NCBI RefSeq assembly: GCF_003388735.1
Contig: NZ_QUBQ01000001.1
Location: 1,054,001-1,118,000 of the forward strand
Reading direction: 5' to 3'
Source: Paenibacillus paeoniae
GTDB taxonomy: Bacteria; Bacillota; Bacilli; Paenibacillales; Paenibacillaceae
Length of the DNA stretch: 64,000 nt
Shown: positions 25,330-33,925 of the stretch, piece after piece
Numbering within the stretch: the first letter of the stretch is position 1
How the letters are laid out: every line of letters begins with the position of its first letter
Program-made: the position numbers and the translations under genes
Notes under the pieces: model-generated
Told to the model about the DNA's origin: nothing
What the model saw: only the letters and a program-made list of their open reading frames with translations
Database searches by the model: none

Positions 25330-26148
25330 ATGAACGAAGTGTTAAATGTTTTGGTAATCGGGGCGCATCCCGACGAGCCGGATATCTATGCAGGAGGAAC
25401 GGCGGCGCTGTTCGTCTCTCTAGGTCATCGTGTCAAGTTTCTATCCCTGACGGATGGCTGCTGCGGGCATCCGACCATGGATCGTTCCGAACTGGTGGAG
25501 CGGCGCAGGGGAGAGGCGGAGCTTGCTAAGCAGCGGCTTGGACTGGTCGAGTATGAAGTGCTGGATACCCATGATGGGGAATTGCTTCCAACCATTGAGC
25601 TGCGTCAAGAGGTCATTCGCCAAATCCGCCGCTTTCAGGCTGATGTAGTCATTACATTCCATCCGGAAGGCGGCAGACATCCTGACAACCGCTATGCCGG
25701 ACATATCGTAGGCGATGCTGCGGCTTTCGTTCGTGTGCCGCTCACGGTTCAGGATACGCCTATTCCGACGAAGGAACCGATCTATCTGCTTATGCCGGAT
25801 TACTCCATGAAAGATCGATATTCTGCCGATCTTGTTGTAGACATCGGGGAAGCGGTTGAGCAGAAGCTGCTCGCCTGCGATGCCCACGCCACTCAGTTTT
25901 ACGAGTTCAGCTCCTGGGGTCAGGATCATCCCGTACCAGAGGATTGGGAGGGTAAAAAGCAATTTTTGCTGGCAGGTTGGGCCTCGTTCTTTGACGTTAG
26001 CGATGAGATGCTGCCGGCTCTTGAGAGAGGATACGGTAAGGAGCGTGCTTCACGCGTTCGTTATGCGGAGCCATTCGAATTCGCACCGTACGCCAGCCGT
26101 CCGACGGAGGAACAGCTGCAGCAGTTATTTCCGATGGTTCGTTCCTAG
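25330..26148 (+). CDS. PIG-L/LmbE family deacetylase
   Basis: This 272-residue zinc-dependent deacetylase belongs to the PIG-L/LmbE family, whose members remove acetyl groups from N-acetylglucosamine-type sugars (for example BshB, MshB). Zinc ligands are in LVIGAHPDEPDIYAGG (the AHPDE motif, His and Asp) and in FHPEGGRHPDNRYAGHIVGD (the HPDH-like motif). I place the start at ATG 25330, nine bases after AAAGGA; GTG 25312 and ATG 25321 are in frame but poorly spaced. The gene is not bshB-like in neighbourhood; it lies behind a sugar importer and in front of an epimerase-like gene, so it probably deacetylates an imported N-acetylated or O-acetylated compound. Confidence 0.87.
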   Translation: MNEVLNVLVIGAHPDEPDIYAGGTAALFVSLGHRVKFLSLTDGCCGHPTMDRSELVERRRGEAELAKQRLGLVEYEVLDTHDGELLPTIELRQEVIRQIRRFQADVVITFHPEGGRHPDNRYAGHIVGDAAAFVRVPLTVQDTPIPTKEPIYLLMPDYSMKDRYSADLVVDIGEAVEQKLLACDAHATQFYEFSSWGQDHPVPEDWEGKKQFLLAGWASFFDVSDEMLPALERGYGKERASRVRYAEPFEFAPYASRPTEEQLQQLFPMVRS

Positions 26149-26220
26149 TCTAGTCTCGTTGAATGGGGAGTCGTAGACAATAAGATTTTAATATGAATAG
26201 GATGGGGCAGGTGAACGTTC

Positions 26221-27258
26221 ATGAAATTAGGCATTGATATGCATCATGGTTTTTTGCAGGAGGAGCTGCCTGTTGAAGGAGCGCTTGAGAAAGCAAAGCG
26301 GGAAGGATTTGACGGTGTCTACTACAAGCTGCCTCTTTCTGTATCACCGACACTTGATCGCTCCGAGCTAAAGGCTGCTGCTGATACGGCTAGAGAGCTG
26401 GGCTTGTACGTGGATTTCGGCATCGGACGGGTCAATCCGTTCAATACGAATGAAACGCCTGAGGCATGGACGATTGGAGGAGGCGATTATAAACGCGCCG
26501 TGGAGAGAATGCTTGAAGCGGCGGCGTTCATGGGAGCGAAGGAGCTGATTGGGGTGACGGCCGGCTGGAAAGGACAGCACTCGGGCTATCACGTCTATGA
26601 CCGATTCCGGACCGATGTGACATGGGATGAACAGCTGCAGGCGACTGCACGATTTTTGAAATCGCTTGCACCCGCGCTCAGAGATACCGGAACCCGGATC
26701 AATCTGGAGACGCATGAGGAGATCACCTCCTTTGAAATCTTGCGTCTGATCGAGGAAGTTGGCGAGGATGTGCTTGGCGTAGCGTTTGATACCGCGAATG
26801 TCGTGTCGCGGGCGGAGGACCCGGTAAGCGTAGCTCGCCGGACCGCTCCATATGTGCATCAGATGCATGCCAAGGACTGCATTCTGTACTTCTCCGATAC
26901 GGGATTGGTCCGGCAAGTGAAGCCGGCGGGCGAGGGCTTTATCGACTTCCGGGAGATTTTCTCGATTATCTCGGCGCATCAGCCCGACTTGCATATCCAG
27001 ATCGAAGACCATAAGGGTCTCATGCATCTGGATCTGCATGTCGCAGAGTGGCGCAACAGCCATCCCGATCTGACGGTAGAGGAGACAGCCGAGCTCGTTA
27101 GACATGCATGGAGCTGCCAGCAGCGCATATTGGGTGGCGCTCTACCTGATCCCGCCATCTATGAGGGGCCATCCTATGCGGAGCAGCGTGACCAGCGGCT
27201 GGAGCAGGCAACGTCCCATTTGGGCGGCTTGCTGCAAGAGATGGGGCTTCGATCATGA
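26221..27258 (+). CDS. Sugar phosphate isomerase/epimerase-like TIM-barrel protein
   Basis: This 345-residue protein has the xylose-isomerase-like TIM barrel found in sugar epimerases, hydroxypyruvate isomerases and inosose dehydratases. Putative metal ligands occur in order: Glu in INLETHEE (about residue 162), Asp in VAFDTANVV (about 192), His in HQMHAKDC (about 218) and Glu in HIQIEDHKG (about 262). The N terminus MKLGIDMHHGF is a first barrel strand. No good ribosome site precedes ATG 26221. It overlaps the amidohydrolase gene by four bases (ATGA), showing that the two are translated together. The substrate is unknown; context suggests an acyl-sugar or cyclitol derivative. Confidence 0.85.
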   Translation: MKLGIDMHHGFLQEELPVEGALEKAKREGFDGVYYKLPLSVSPTLDRSELKAAADTARELGLYVDFGIGRVNPFNTNETPEAWTIGGGDYKRAVERMLEAAAFMGAKELIGVTAGWKGQHSGYHVYDRFRTDVTWDEQLQATARFLKSLAPALRDTGTRINLETHEEITSFEILRLIEEVGEDVLGVAFDTANVVSRAEDPVSVARRTAPYVHQMHAKDCILYFSDTGLVRQVKPAGEGFIDFREIFSIISAHQPDLHIQIEDHKGLMHLDLHVAEWRNSHPDLTVEETAELVRHAWSCQQRILGGALPDPAIYEGPSYAEQRDQRLEQATSHLGGLLQEMGLRS

Positions 27259-28730
27259 GAAAAAAGCTAAAAGCTGCTTACGTCATTGGCTATGAGGGCA
27301 ATGACCACGTCATATACCGAAATGGCGAAGTGGTCTACGAAGGCGACACCATTCTGTATACGGGTAAGCAATACCCGGGAACGGTTGATGAAGAGTTGGA
27401 TATGGGGCTGGCGATTATCAGCCCCGGCTTCATCGATCTGGATGCGCTGGTGGATATCGATCACGGCATTCTTGATGTCGCGGTGCCAAGAACACCGGGA
27501 GACCGGTATCGGCGCAATCCGGATACCTTCCGCAGGTCCGAACTGTTCAGCCGGGAGGAGCTGCGCACCAAGCATCGATTATCCTACGCCCAGCTTATTA
27601 TGAATGGTATTACGACCGGCATGCCGATTGCCGGAGACGGGTTCCGGGCGTGGGCGGAGACGTATGAGGAGATGGCTGACGGGGCAGAGATCGCCGCCGA
27701 GCTCGGCATGCGCATGTATCTGGGACCGAGCTACCGGATGTCGCCCTCCCCTCATGCTCCTGTCGATTCGCTGCGGGGGCCGGCCAGTGTTCGGGATGCC
27801 TTCCGGTACGCAGAGGATTACGACGGTTCATTCGACGGACTAATCCGAGCATTCCTATCTCCTTGTCAGCTGCTGAACCTGACGGAGGATGTCGTGAAAG
27901 AGACAAAAGCCTTCAGCGACAGCAAAGGGATTCCGATTCGTCTGCACTGTGCGGAATCGCCTCAAGAAGCGGAGTATTTGATGGAGCGGCACGGACGCAC
28001 GCCGATTGAATATTTGGCCCATCTGGAATTTCTGGGCGCAAGAACGCTGATTCCGCATGCTATTCTTACCGGATCGATGCTGAGAAGCGGCAAGCCTAAG
28101 CAAGATGAGATGTCACTGCTCGTGAATTCCGCCACATCGGTGGTTCATACCCCGATCGCAGAATCGCATGGCGGCCAGGCGCTCTATTCGTTCAGCCATT
28201 ATCTTGCGGCTGGCGTCAATATGACAATGGGGACGGACACTCATCCGGCGGATATGATCCAGAATCTTAACTTTGCTTGGAATCTGACGCGAATTATCGA
28301 ACGCGGTGAGCTGTTCAATCCGTATGGCGGGCCAATCGAGGCGGCTGCGCGCAAGACAACGGAAGCGGATCTGTTTCGCGCTGCAACGACAAACGGAGCG
28401 AAGGCGCTTGGACGCGACGATCTGGGCAAGCTGGCGCCGGGAGCTAAAGCCGACATCATCGTCGTCGAGCTTGATTCGCTGCGCGTCACGCCGATCGAGG
28501 ACCCGATCCGTACACTCATTATGAACACGACCGGCGCGAATGTCCGCGACGTCATCATCAATGGGCGTACCGTTATGAGAAACTTTGCGCTGCCGGGCTT
28601 GGATGCAGAGGAGCTGCGGGAGAAAGCCCAGCAATGCTTCGACAAATATAAAGCCTGCTATACCGAGACTGACCAGGAGCGCCGTTCCGGTGACGTGTTG
28701 TTCCCGCCAGCATTTCCGATTATCGATTAG
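27255..28730 (+). CDS. Amidohydrolase-superfamily protein with atypical metal site
   Basis: This 491-residue protein has the amidohydrolase layout: an N-terminal beta-sandwich piece, PGFID (residues 57-61) opening the barrel, and a C-terminal sandwich with GKLAPGAKADIIVVELDSL. Barrel ligands that can be seen are H231 in IRLHCAES, H268 in IPHAILTG and D328 in MGTDTHPADM. The usual HxH motif after PGFID reads D63-A-L65, so the first two metal ligands are missing, although the rest of the site (subtype III, as in guanine or atrazine-type deaminases) is retained. The following DIDHG at 67-71 may supply a ligand instead. It overlaps the upstream gene by four bases. Its reaction (deamination or ring opening) is not predictable. 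Confidence 0.8.
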   Translation: MRKKLKAAYVIGYEGNDHVIYRNGEVVYEGDTILYTGKQYPGTVDEELDMGLAIISPGFIDLDALVDIDHGILDVAVPRTPGDRYRRNPDTFRRSELFSREELRTKHRLSYAQLIMNGITTGMPIAGDGFRAWAETYEEMADGAEIAAELGMRMYLGPSYRMSPSPHAPVDSLRGPASVRDAFRYAEDYDGSFDGLIRAFLSPCQLLNLTEDVVKETKAFSDSKGIPIRLHCAESPQEAEYLMERHGRTPIEYLAHLEFLGARTLIPHAILTGSMLRSGKPKQDEMSLLVNSATSVVHTPIAESHGGQALYSFSHYLAAGVNMTMGTDTHPADMIQNLNFAWNLTRIIERGELFNPYGGPIEAAARKTTEADLFRAATTNGAKALGRDDLGKLAPGAKADIIVVELDSLRVTPIEDPIRTLIMNTTGANVRDVIINGRTVMRNFALPGLDAEELREKAQQCFDKYKACYTETDQERRSGDVLFPPAFPIID

Positions 28731-28761
28731 CATTTATGTATAGTTGAAGGAGATTGTTTTC

Positions 28762-29679
28762 GTGGTCTTATTTATGCCTTTTGCGGCAGCTTCCCTGTTT
28801 TTGCTTCAATCGCTTCTGCTCAAGAGGTTAGGCGGCAGAGGGCAGGATACGTTAACGGTCCATGCCGCTTATATGCTGCTTGTTGCGGCTGGCTGCCTGA
28901 TTGCGTGGGCGGCCTCTGACAGCAGTCTGCGCATCAGTCCGGGATCGATTGGGACGGGTCTGTTGTACGGCATCGACTTTGCCCTGACGATGATCCTGTA
29001 CGCCAAAGCGCTGTCATGCGGACCGTTATCCTATTCTTCATTCTGTTTCTCCGCGAGCATGCTCATTCCGGTAGCCGCAAGCAGCGTGCTATGGGGTGAG
29101 AAGCTCAGCTTGCCTCAAGTTATCGGCATCGCTTTTTTCCTCTTGTCCTTCTATTTCATTCTCGTCGTGGATGCAGGAAGGAAAGGGGAGTCGGCACGTC
29201 CAGAGAAACGCTGGTACGGCTATGCTCTCGGCGCATTTGTATTGAATGGGCTGCTGTCCGTATTCGGTAAGCTTCAGCAAATCGCAGTTGGCGGAGAGAC
29301 GGCGGCTTTTCTCGGTATCGGATTCCTGACGGCTTCTGCTGTGGCCTTGCTGGCATCGCTTGTTCTTTCAGGTCGGGGAGCGAGAACGAACAGAGCCGGG
29401 GAGAGGGCAAGACCAGCGGCTGCTTTGCAGCTGACGCCATCAAGCGGCTTCCCGTGGCTAATCATCGTTGCCCTAGCGGCTACGACAGGCATCGGCAACG
29501 GTTTGGTCGTATGGCTGACGCCGAAGCTGGCTGGAGCTTTCCTTTTTCCTAGCGTTAACGGGAGTGTGATCGTCGGTCTCCTGTTCGCTTCAAGAGCAGT
29601 GTATGGAGAGCGTCTGACTGCCGCTGGCTGGACAGGCGCTATGATTGGGGTGGCTGCTGTTATTTTAGTCAGCTTATAA
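28762..29679 (+). CDS. EamA/DMT-family transporter
   Basis: This membrane protein of about 305 residues has roughly ten hydrophobic segments in the two-repeat arrangement of the drug/metabolite transporter superfamily. The pattern is clear in LLYGIDFALTMILYAKALSCGPLSYSSF and in the second half ending VVWLTPKLAGAFLFPSVNGSVIVGLLFASRAVYGERLTAAGWTGAMIGVAAVIL, where the ERL-x-GxxG motif is diagnostic. The start is uncertain: GTG 28762 follows AAGGAG by nine bases, whereas TTG 28744 is in frame but precedes the ribosome site. It lies 31 bases after the amidohydrolase gene and may export a product or intermediate of the pathway. Direction and substrate are unknown. Confidence 0.82.
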   Translation: MVLFMPFAAASLFLLQSLLLKRLGGRGQDTLTVHAAYMLLVAAGCLIAWAASDSSLRISPGSIGTGLLYGIDFALTMILYAKALSCGPLSYSSFCFSASMLIPVAASSVLWGEKLSLPQVIGIAFFLLSFYFILVVDAGRKGESARPEKRWYGYALGAFVLNGLLSVFGKLQQIAVGGETAAFLGIGFLTASAVALLASLVLSGRGARTNRAGERARPAAALQLTPSSGFPWLIIVALAATTGIGNGLVVWLTPKLAGAFLFPSVNGSVIVGLLFASRAVYGERLTAAGWTGAMIGVAAVILVSL

Positions 29680-29698
29680 AGATAGAAGGAGTGTCGAG

Positions 29699-30676
29699 AT
29701 GATTCAATTAGGAGTGTTAGGCAGTTGGAACGGGTTTCATGTGAAGGAATATGCGGCTATGCTGTCCGGGAAGGGCGAGGCGCAGCTTGTATGTATCAGC
29801 GACGATAATCAAGAGCTGGCCGCTGCGTCTGCAGAGGGATTGAATCTTGCAGTCAAGTCGCATGAGGAGCTGCTTGCCGATCCCGCGATTGCAGGTGTAA
29901 TCGTGACGGCTGCTCCTGATCGTGCTGCCGCATTAATTACGGAAGCGGTGTCAGCGGGGAAGGCCGTGCTGGCTGACAAACTAATCGCAGTGAATGGCGC
30001 GGATGCGGAGCGGGTTGCGGAAGCCATACGCGCCGGGCAGGTGCCCTTTGCTCTTGATCTTCCGCTTGCTCAGAAGCCGGTCTGTCTTGCAGCGAAGCAG
30101 ACGCTGGACTCCGGGCGTCTGGGGCGCCTGACAGGCGTGCGTATTCGCAATGCCCATGGCGGGCTGCTGAAGGGCATGCTGCCGCCGCATTTTATCGAAG
30201 ATCCAACAGGTTTGCTTACGGACATCGGTCTGCATGGCATCTACATGGCTTGTCTGCTGCTGGGACAGCCGGAAGCGGTGACCGCTATATCTTCCGGCGC
30301 TTCGGCTTCCCGTACGCCGGAGACGGCTGTCTGCGTGCTTCAATTCAAGGATGGACTGCTCGTTACAGTAGAGATGGGATACGTATCTCCGGTGTCTCCG
30401 TTCACGCTGGAGCTCTTCGGGACAGAGGGCATGTTCACTGGGGGAGGGTATGCAGGTTCGGCTCGGGTCAAGCAGCTGAGTGACGAGGACTGGACGGATC
30501 TGCCTCTTCAGCAGGCTAATGCGCGGCCGCTTACGATGCTGGAGCAGTGGCTTCAGGATATTGAAGCTGGCGGAGACGATAAAGAGGCTTGGAATTTAAG
30601 CCAAGGTATCGTAATCGGACGCGTGCTGGAAGCGATCACGAAGTCGCTGGAGCAGAGAGGGAGCGTATCCGTGTAA
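29699..30676 (+). CDS. Gfo/Idh/MocA-family oxidoreductase
   Basis: This 325-residue NAD(P)-dependent dehydrogenase belongs to the Gfo/Idh/MocA family, which oxidises or reduces sugars and cyclitols. The N-terminal Rossmann part reads IQLGVLGSWNGFHVKEY (about residues 2-18), with VIVTAAPDRAAALI and the conserved Lys region VLADKLIAVN (normally EKP; here DKL). The C-terminal catalytic part has DIGLHGIYMACLLLG (about 172-186), where the Asp and His are the usual catalytic residues. The ribosome site AGAAGGAG precedes ATG 29699. It closes the carbohydrate cluster and is followed by a terminator. The substrate is unknown but probably the product of the epimerase-like or amidohydrolase step. Confidence 0.85.
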   Translation: MIQLGVLGSWNGFHVKEYAAMLSGKGEAQLVCISDDNQELAAASAEGLNLAVKSHEELLADPAIAGVIVTAAPDRAAALITEAVSAGKAVLADKLIAVNGADAERVAEAIRAGQVPFALDLPLAQKPVCLAAKQTLDSGRLGRLTGVRIRNAHGGLLKGMLPPHFIEDPTGLLTDIGLHGIYMACLLLGQPEAVTAISSGASASRTPETAVCVLQFKDGLLVTVEMGYVSPVSPFTLELFGTEGMFTGGGYAGSARVKQLSDEDWTDLPLQQANARPLTMLEQWLQDIEAGGDDKEAWNLSQGIVIGRVLEAITKSLEQRGSVSV

Positions 30677-30708
30677 TCTGGATGCGGAGATCCTACAGCT
30701 CGCTTATG

Positions 30709-30740
30709 AAGGAGAAGGGCATCAGGCCTTTCTCCTTTTC
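30709..30740 (+). terminator. Terminator of the carbohydrate cluster
   Basis: A 12-base-pair stem with one G-U pair (30709-30720 with 30726-30737) is followed by a short T run; it ends the long plus-strand operon. Confidence 0.75.
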
Positions 30741-30800
30741 CTTATGGCCTCATGCTGAATCAGCACCACTAGCGTAGTTCTTGTCTAATTGGACATGTCT

Positions 30801-30842
30801 AAAAAGCCCTTCCGCGCTCCGCATCGGAGACGAAAGGGCTTC
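30801..30842 (-). terminator. Second (distal) terminator of rpsD
   Basis: AAGCCCTT...AAGGGCTT arms with an inner CTCCG-CAT-CGGAG stem form a hairpin followed on the minus strand by CTTTTTA. It lies beyond the first rpsD terminator, giving a tandem pair. Confidence 0.65.
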
Positions 30843-30872
30843 GAATGTTGTTTATCATCCGCTCGCAGACGG

Positions 30873-30904
30873 AAAGAAAAAGAGAGGCCATATGGCCTCT
30901 CTTT
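30873..30904 (-). terminator. Primary terminator of rpsD
   Basis: A perfect palindrome with 12-base arms (30879-30890 with 30893-30904) is followed on the minus strand by TTTTTCTTT, a few bases after the rpsD stop codon. Confidence 0.85.
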
Positions 30905-30915
30905 CGTCTCAACTA

Positions 30916-31515
30916 TTAACGGCTGTAGAATTCGACGATTTGTTTCTCATCGATTTCTTGGCTCAGCTCAGCGCGCTCAGGCAGGCGAACGTACTTGCCT
31001 TCCATTGCTTGCTCGTTGAACTCCAGGTAGTTCGGAAGGTGATGACGACCTTCCATAGCTTCCTTGATGGATTTCTGAGCACGGCTGCGCTCGCGCAAAC
31101 CGATTACGTCGCCAACAGCAACCGTGTAGGAAGCGATGTCGACTTTCTTGCCGTTTACAGTCACGTGGCCGTGAGCTACCAGCTGACGAGCGCCAGCGCG
31201 GGAGTTCGCGAATGCCAGACGGTAAACCAGGTTGTCCAGACGGCTTTCAAGCAAAGCCATGAAGTTTTCACCGGCTTTACCTTTTTGCTTAGCCGCTTTG
31301 TTGTACAGGTTGCGGAATTGCTTCTCGTTCATACCGTACATGTGGCGAAGCTTTTGTTTTTCTTGCAATTGAATGCCGTAGCCGCTCATCTTTCTCCGTT
31401 GGTTAGGGCCGTGCTGTCCTGGTGGGAAAGGGCGTTTCAAGTCTTTGCCAGTTCCGCTCAGGGAGATGCCCAGGCGGCGGCTTAGTTTAAATTTAGGTCC
31501 TGTATAACGTGACAT
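30916..31515 (-). CDS. rpsD: 30S ribosomal protein S4
   Basis: Ribosomal protein S4 initiates assembly of the 30S body by binding 16S rRNA and, in Bacillus, represses its own synthesis. The 199-residue product begins [23 protein letters not shown], close to the B. subtilis S4 N terminus, and carries the S4 RNA-binding domain ([42 protein letters not shown], about residues 88-130). I chose ATG 31515; the AAGGAG site lies 12 bases upstream, longer than ideal but the N terminus fits the family. The gene stands alone outside the ribosomal operons, as in B. subtilis, with a structured leader and tandem terminators. Confidence 0.97.
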   Translation of the reverse strand: MSRYTGPKFKLSRRLGISLSGTGKDLKRPFPPGQHGPNQRRKMSGYGIQLQEKQKLRHMYGMNEKQFRNLYNKAAKQKGKAGENFMALLESRLDNLVYRLAFANSRAGARQLVAHGHVTVNGKKVDIASYTVAVGDVIGLRERSRAQKSIKEAMEGRHHLPNYLEFNEQAMEGKYVRLPERAELSQEIDEKQIVEFYSR

Positions 31516-31682
31516 GTGTCTTGTTAACTCCTTCATCAAATGTAATTTTGAGAATGGGGTTGTGTTGCGCGGATAAACGTTCTATGGATGATTGCCATCC
31601 CTGTCAAGCGCTTCAGCCGCTGGCTTGTCAGTGAACGAATGTCCTGAGGGTGACACAAAACCGTACGCCCATGTTTTCAACA
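31516..31682 (-). promoter_or_regulatory. Candidate autoregulatory leader of rpsD
   Basis: About 165 bases separate the predicted rpsD start point from the start codon. The leader is GC-rich and can form hairpins such as CAAGC...GCTTG around the CAGCGGCTG segment. B. subtilis rpsD has a leader of similar size through which S4 represses translation; the equivalent role here is inferred from position and structure and was not checked against a covariance model. Confidence 0.5.
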
Positions 31683-31688
31683 ATTAAT

Positions 31689-31716
31689 ATTATATGAAAT
31701 TGGGGCGAAAAGTCAA
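31689..31716 (-). promoter_or_regulatory. Promoter of rpsD
   Basis: On the minus strand TTGACT (31711-31716) and a perfect TATAAT (31689-31694) are 16 bases apart, a strong sigma-A promoter as expected for a ribosomal protein gene. Confidence 0.75.
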
Positions 31717-31876
31717 GATTTCTCCTAGCATGATCTTTGAGCTCCAAATAACGATAAAAGCGTCTAAAGTCCTATAAATTTTGGGAACGATAGTGCAAAG
31801 TTCTTAAAAATAAAGTATGATAAAATAAATGAGAGTGAGCTGTCCCTTGCATTCACGGGAAAGGGTAAGGTGCTGC

Positions 31877-33772
31877 ATGGTTAATGAAAGAAAGGCGGAA
31901 CTTCCCATTTGGTTTGCCAATGAAGATATTCATGATGCGGACGAGCCTTATCTCCCATCTCTATTAGAAGAAAGTTTTTTTCGATGGAGAGGGGAGGTTT
32001 CGGGGCTGGTCTCTTTGCGTGCGGGACAATTCGGAATTTATACGAGAGATATCCTGTGCCACGGCTCCAGTGACCCTGCCGACGAACCTGACTTCGCGGA
32101 GCGTGAGCCATTGGCAAGGTTAGTTGTTCCGTTGGCGTTCCGGGAAGGCACGACACACAAGGACAGCGCCGACGGCTGCCATGCGATCGCTATTCCGTTG
32201 TTGCGCCGTTCGGACAGGGCGGTATTTGCCGTGCTGCTCTATGTGTTCAGGGACGATCACGCTGCTCCGTATACAGGCGAGCTGGAATCCGCTGCGCTCC
32301 ATCTGAGAAGCTGCTTCTACCATGTATTCGAGCAGTTATACGTGAGGGATTTGATTCAGCAGCAGCATCGGAAGGATCGCGAAGCAAGCCACAGGGATGC
32401 GCTGTTTCTTGCTGCCAAGCAACTTTACGACCAGATTGACGTATCCTCCGTCTTGGCGGAGATGCTGGCGAGTCTGGAGTCGCTGTATCCCAACTCTGAA
32501 GTCCATCTCTATCTCTCCCAGGATTATGTAGACGGAGATCCTAGAATAAAGCCCCTGGCATTCAAGAATACTGCACATGACATCGTCGCTCAGGCGTTCC
32601 TGGAGAGCAAGCCGGCTATGGAGCATGAGCGTGACGGCACGATGCGTCTTGCTGTTCCGATGACCGGGAAGCAGGCCGTTTATGGCGTGCTGTGCTTGAC
32701 GCTGGGACGCGGCAAGTGGGATGAATCGGATATGCCGGCGTTTCTGCTGCTTGCAGACACGGCGGGTTCCGCGTTCGAGAACGCGAAGCTGTACGAGCAA
32801 TCCAATCTCTTGATTAATGAACTGCGTCTGATCAATGAGATGACCAAAAGACTGAATCAATCTCTTCGTTTGAAGGAAATTTTTCAATTTGCGACAAGCG
32901 AGCTTCTGACGATATTCGATGCCGATTATTGCTGTGTGCTTCAACTCGACAAGACAAGCAACGAATTTGTAGTGAAGTCCAGCAATATCCCCGCCATGGC
33001 GAGCGAGCATTTTTCGCCGGAATACGGGTTTTGCGGGATGATCTACCGGACGAAGGAACCGCTTATTATATCGGACTATTGGAATACGCGCGTTGTCACG
33101 TCCAAGCTGATGGACAATACGGGATCGCGTTCTCTGATTGCTGCGCCTATCTTCGTGGACGGCGAGGTGGTTGGCGTCATTCTGGTAACCCACAAGATCG
33201 CCAATTTCTTCTCCTATGACAACTACAAACTTCTTCAAGTGATGAGTACGCATATTGGGCTTGCTGTTGCGAACGCTTCCTTGCATGCGGAAGTGCGCAG
33301 GATGGTCATTACCGATACGCTGACCGGACTGCATGCGCGACATTATTTGAACGAACAAATCCAGAGCAGGCAGCGGAAGGATCCCTTCGGCTCGCTCATT
33401 CTGGTCGATATTGATTATTTCAAACGCATTAACGATACGTATGGCCATCAGGTCGGCGATCGTATCCTGATTCAGGTGAGCAATATTATCGCATCATCCA
33501 TTCGCCAAGGTGATATAGCGGCTAGATGGGGCGGGGAAGAGCTTGCCGTTTATTTGCCGGGCATCCGGACGGAGCAAGCGCTTCGCATAGCGGAGCGGAT
33601 ACGCAATCAGGTGGCTGAGGAAACCAATCCGACGGTGACCGTATCTTGCGGTGTGTCGGAGTGGACCTTCGACAATGAAAAGATTAGTGTAGAATCGTTG
33701 TTCTATCGGGCGGACATGGCTTTGTATGAAGCCAAGAACAGGGGCCGGAATTGTATAATCGTTGGTGAATAA
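31877..33772 (+). CDS. Multi-GAF diguanylate cyclase
   Basis: This 631-residue cytoplasmic signalling protein should make cyclic di-GMP. The order is an N-terminal GAF-like region (about 40-150), a GAF domain (about 180-315), a second clear GAF domain (about 325-465) and a GGDEF domain (about 475-630). The active site is RWGGEELAVYLPG (GGEEL, an accepted GGDEF variant), with substrate-binding DIDYFKRINDTYGHQVGD, and an RQGD inhibitory site five residues before GGEEL, so product feedback is expected. Start at ATG 31877 with AAGGTG just upstream; a frame open from 31829 lacks a ribosome site. No membrane segment is present. It is monocistronic with a weak terminator. Confidence 0.92.
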   Translation: MVNERKAELPIWFANEDIHDADEPYLPSLLEESFFRWRGEVSGLVSLRAGQFGIYTRDILCHGSSDPADEPDFAEREPLARLVVPLAFREGTTHKDSADGCHAIAIPLLRRSDRAVFAVLLYVFRDDHAAPYTGELESAALHLRSCFYHVFEQLYVRDLIQQQHRKDREASHRDALFLAAKQLYDQIDVSSVLAEMLASLESLYPNSEVHLYLSQDYVDGDPRIKPLAFKNTAHDIVAQAFLESKPAMEHERDGTMRLAVPMTGKQAVYGVLCLTLGRGKWDESDMPAFLLLADTAGSAFENAKLYEQSNLLINELRLINEMTKRLNQSLRLKEIFQFATSELLTIFDADYCCVLQLDKTSNEFVVKSSNIPAMASEHFSPEYGFCGMIYRTKEPLIISDYWNTRVVTSKLMDNTGSRSLIAAPIFVDGEVVGVILVTHKIANFFSYDNYKLLQVMSTHIGLAVANASLHAEVRRMVITDTLTGLHARHYLNEQIQSRQRKDPFGSLILVDIDYFKRINDTYGHQVGDRILIQVSNIIASSIRQGDIAARWGGEELAVYLPGIRTEQALRIAERIRNQVAEETNPTVTVSCGVSEWTFDNEKISVESLFYRADMALYEAKNRGRNCIIVGE

Positions 33773-33782
33773 TCGTAGTAAT

Positions 33783-33816
33783 AGCCGTCCTGATGAGGGG
33801 CGGCTTTCGTGTTTTT
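33783..33816 (+). terminator. Terminator of the diguanylate cyclase gene
   Basis: An eight-base-pair stem with one G-U pair (33783-33790 with 33798-33805) followed by TTCGTGTTTTT makes a moderate terminator. Confidence 0.6.
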
Positions 33817-33925
33817 ATTGTTCCTGTAGCAGAATAATAATGAGGCGAATTAGAGACGCTAGTGCAGAGAGAACGGCAGATTGCGCTAGTAGCGTCTATG
33901 CCTTGGTTAGACAGGAGGAGATTGT

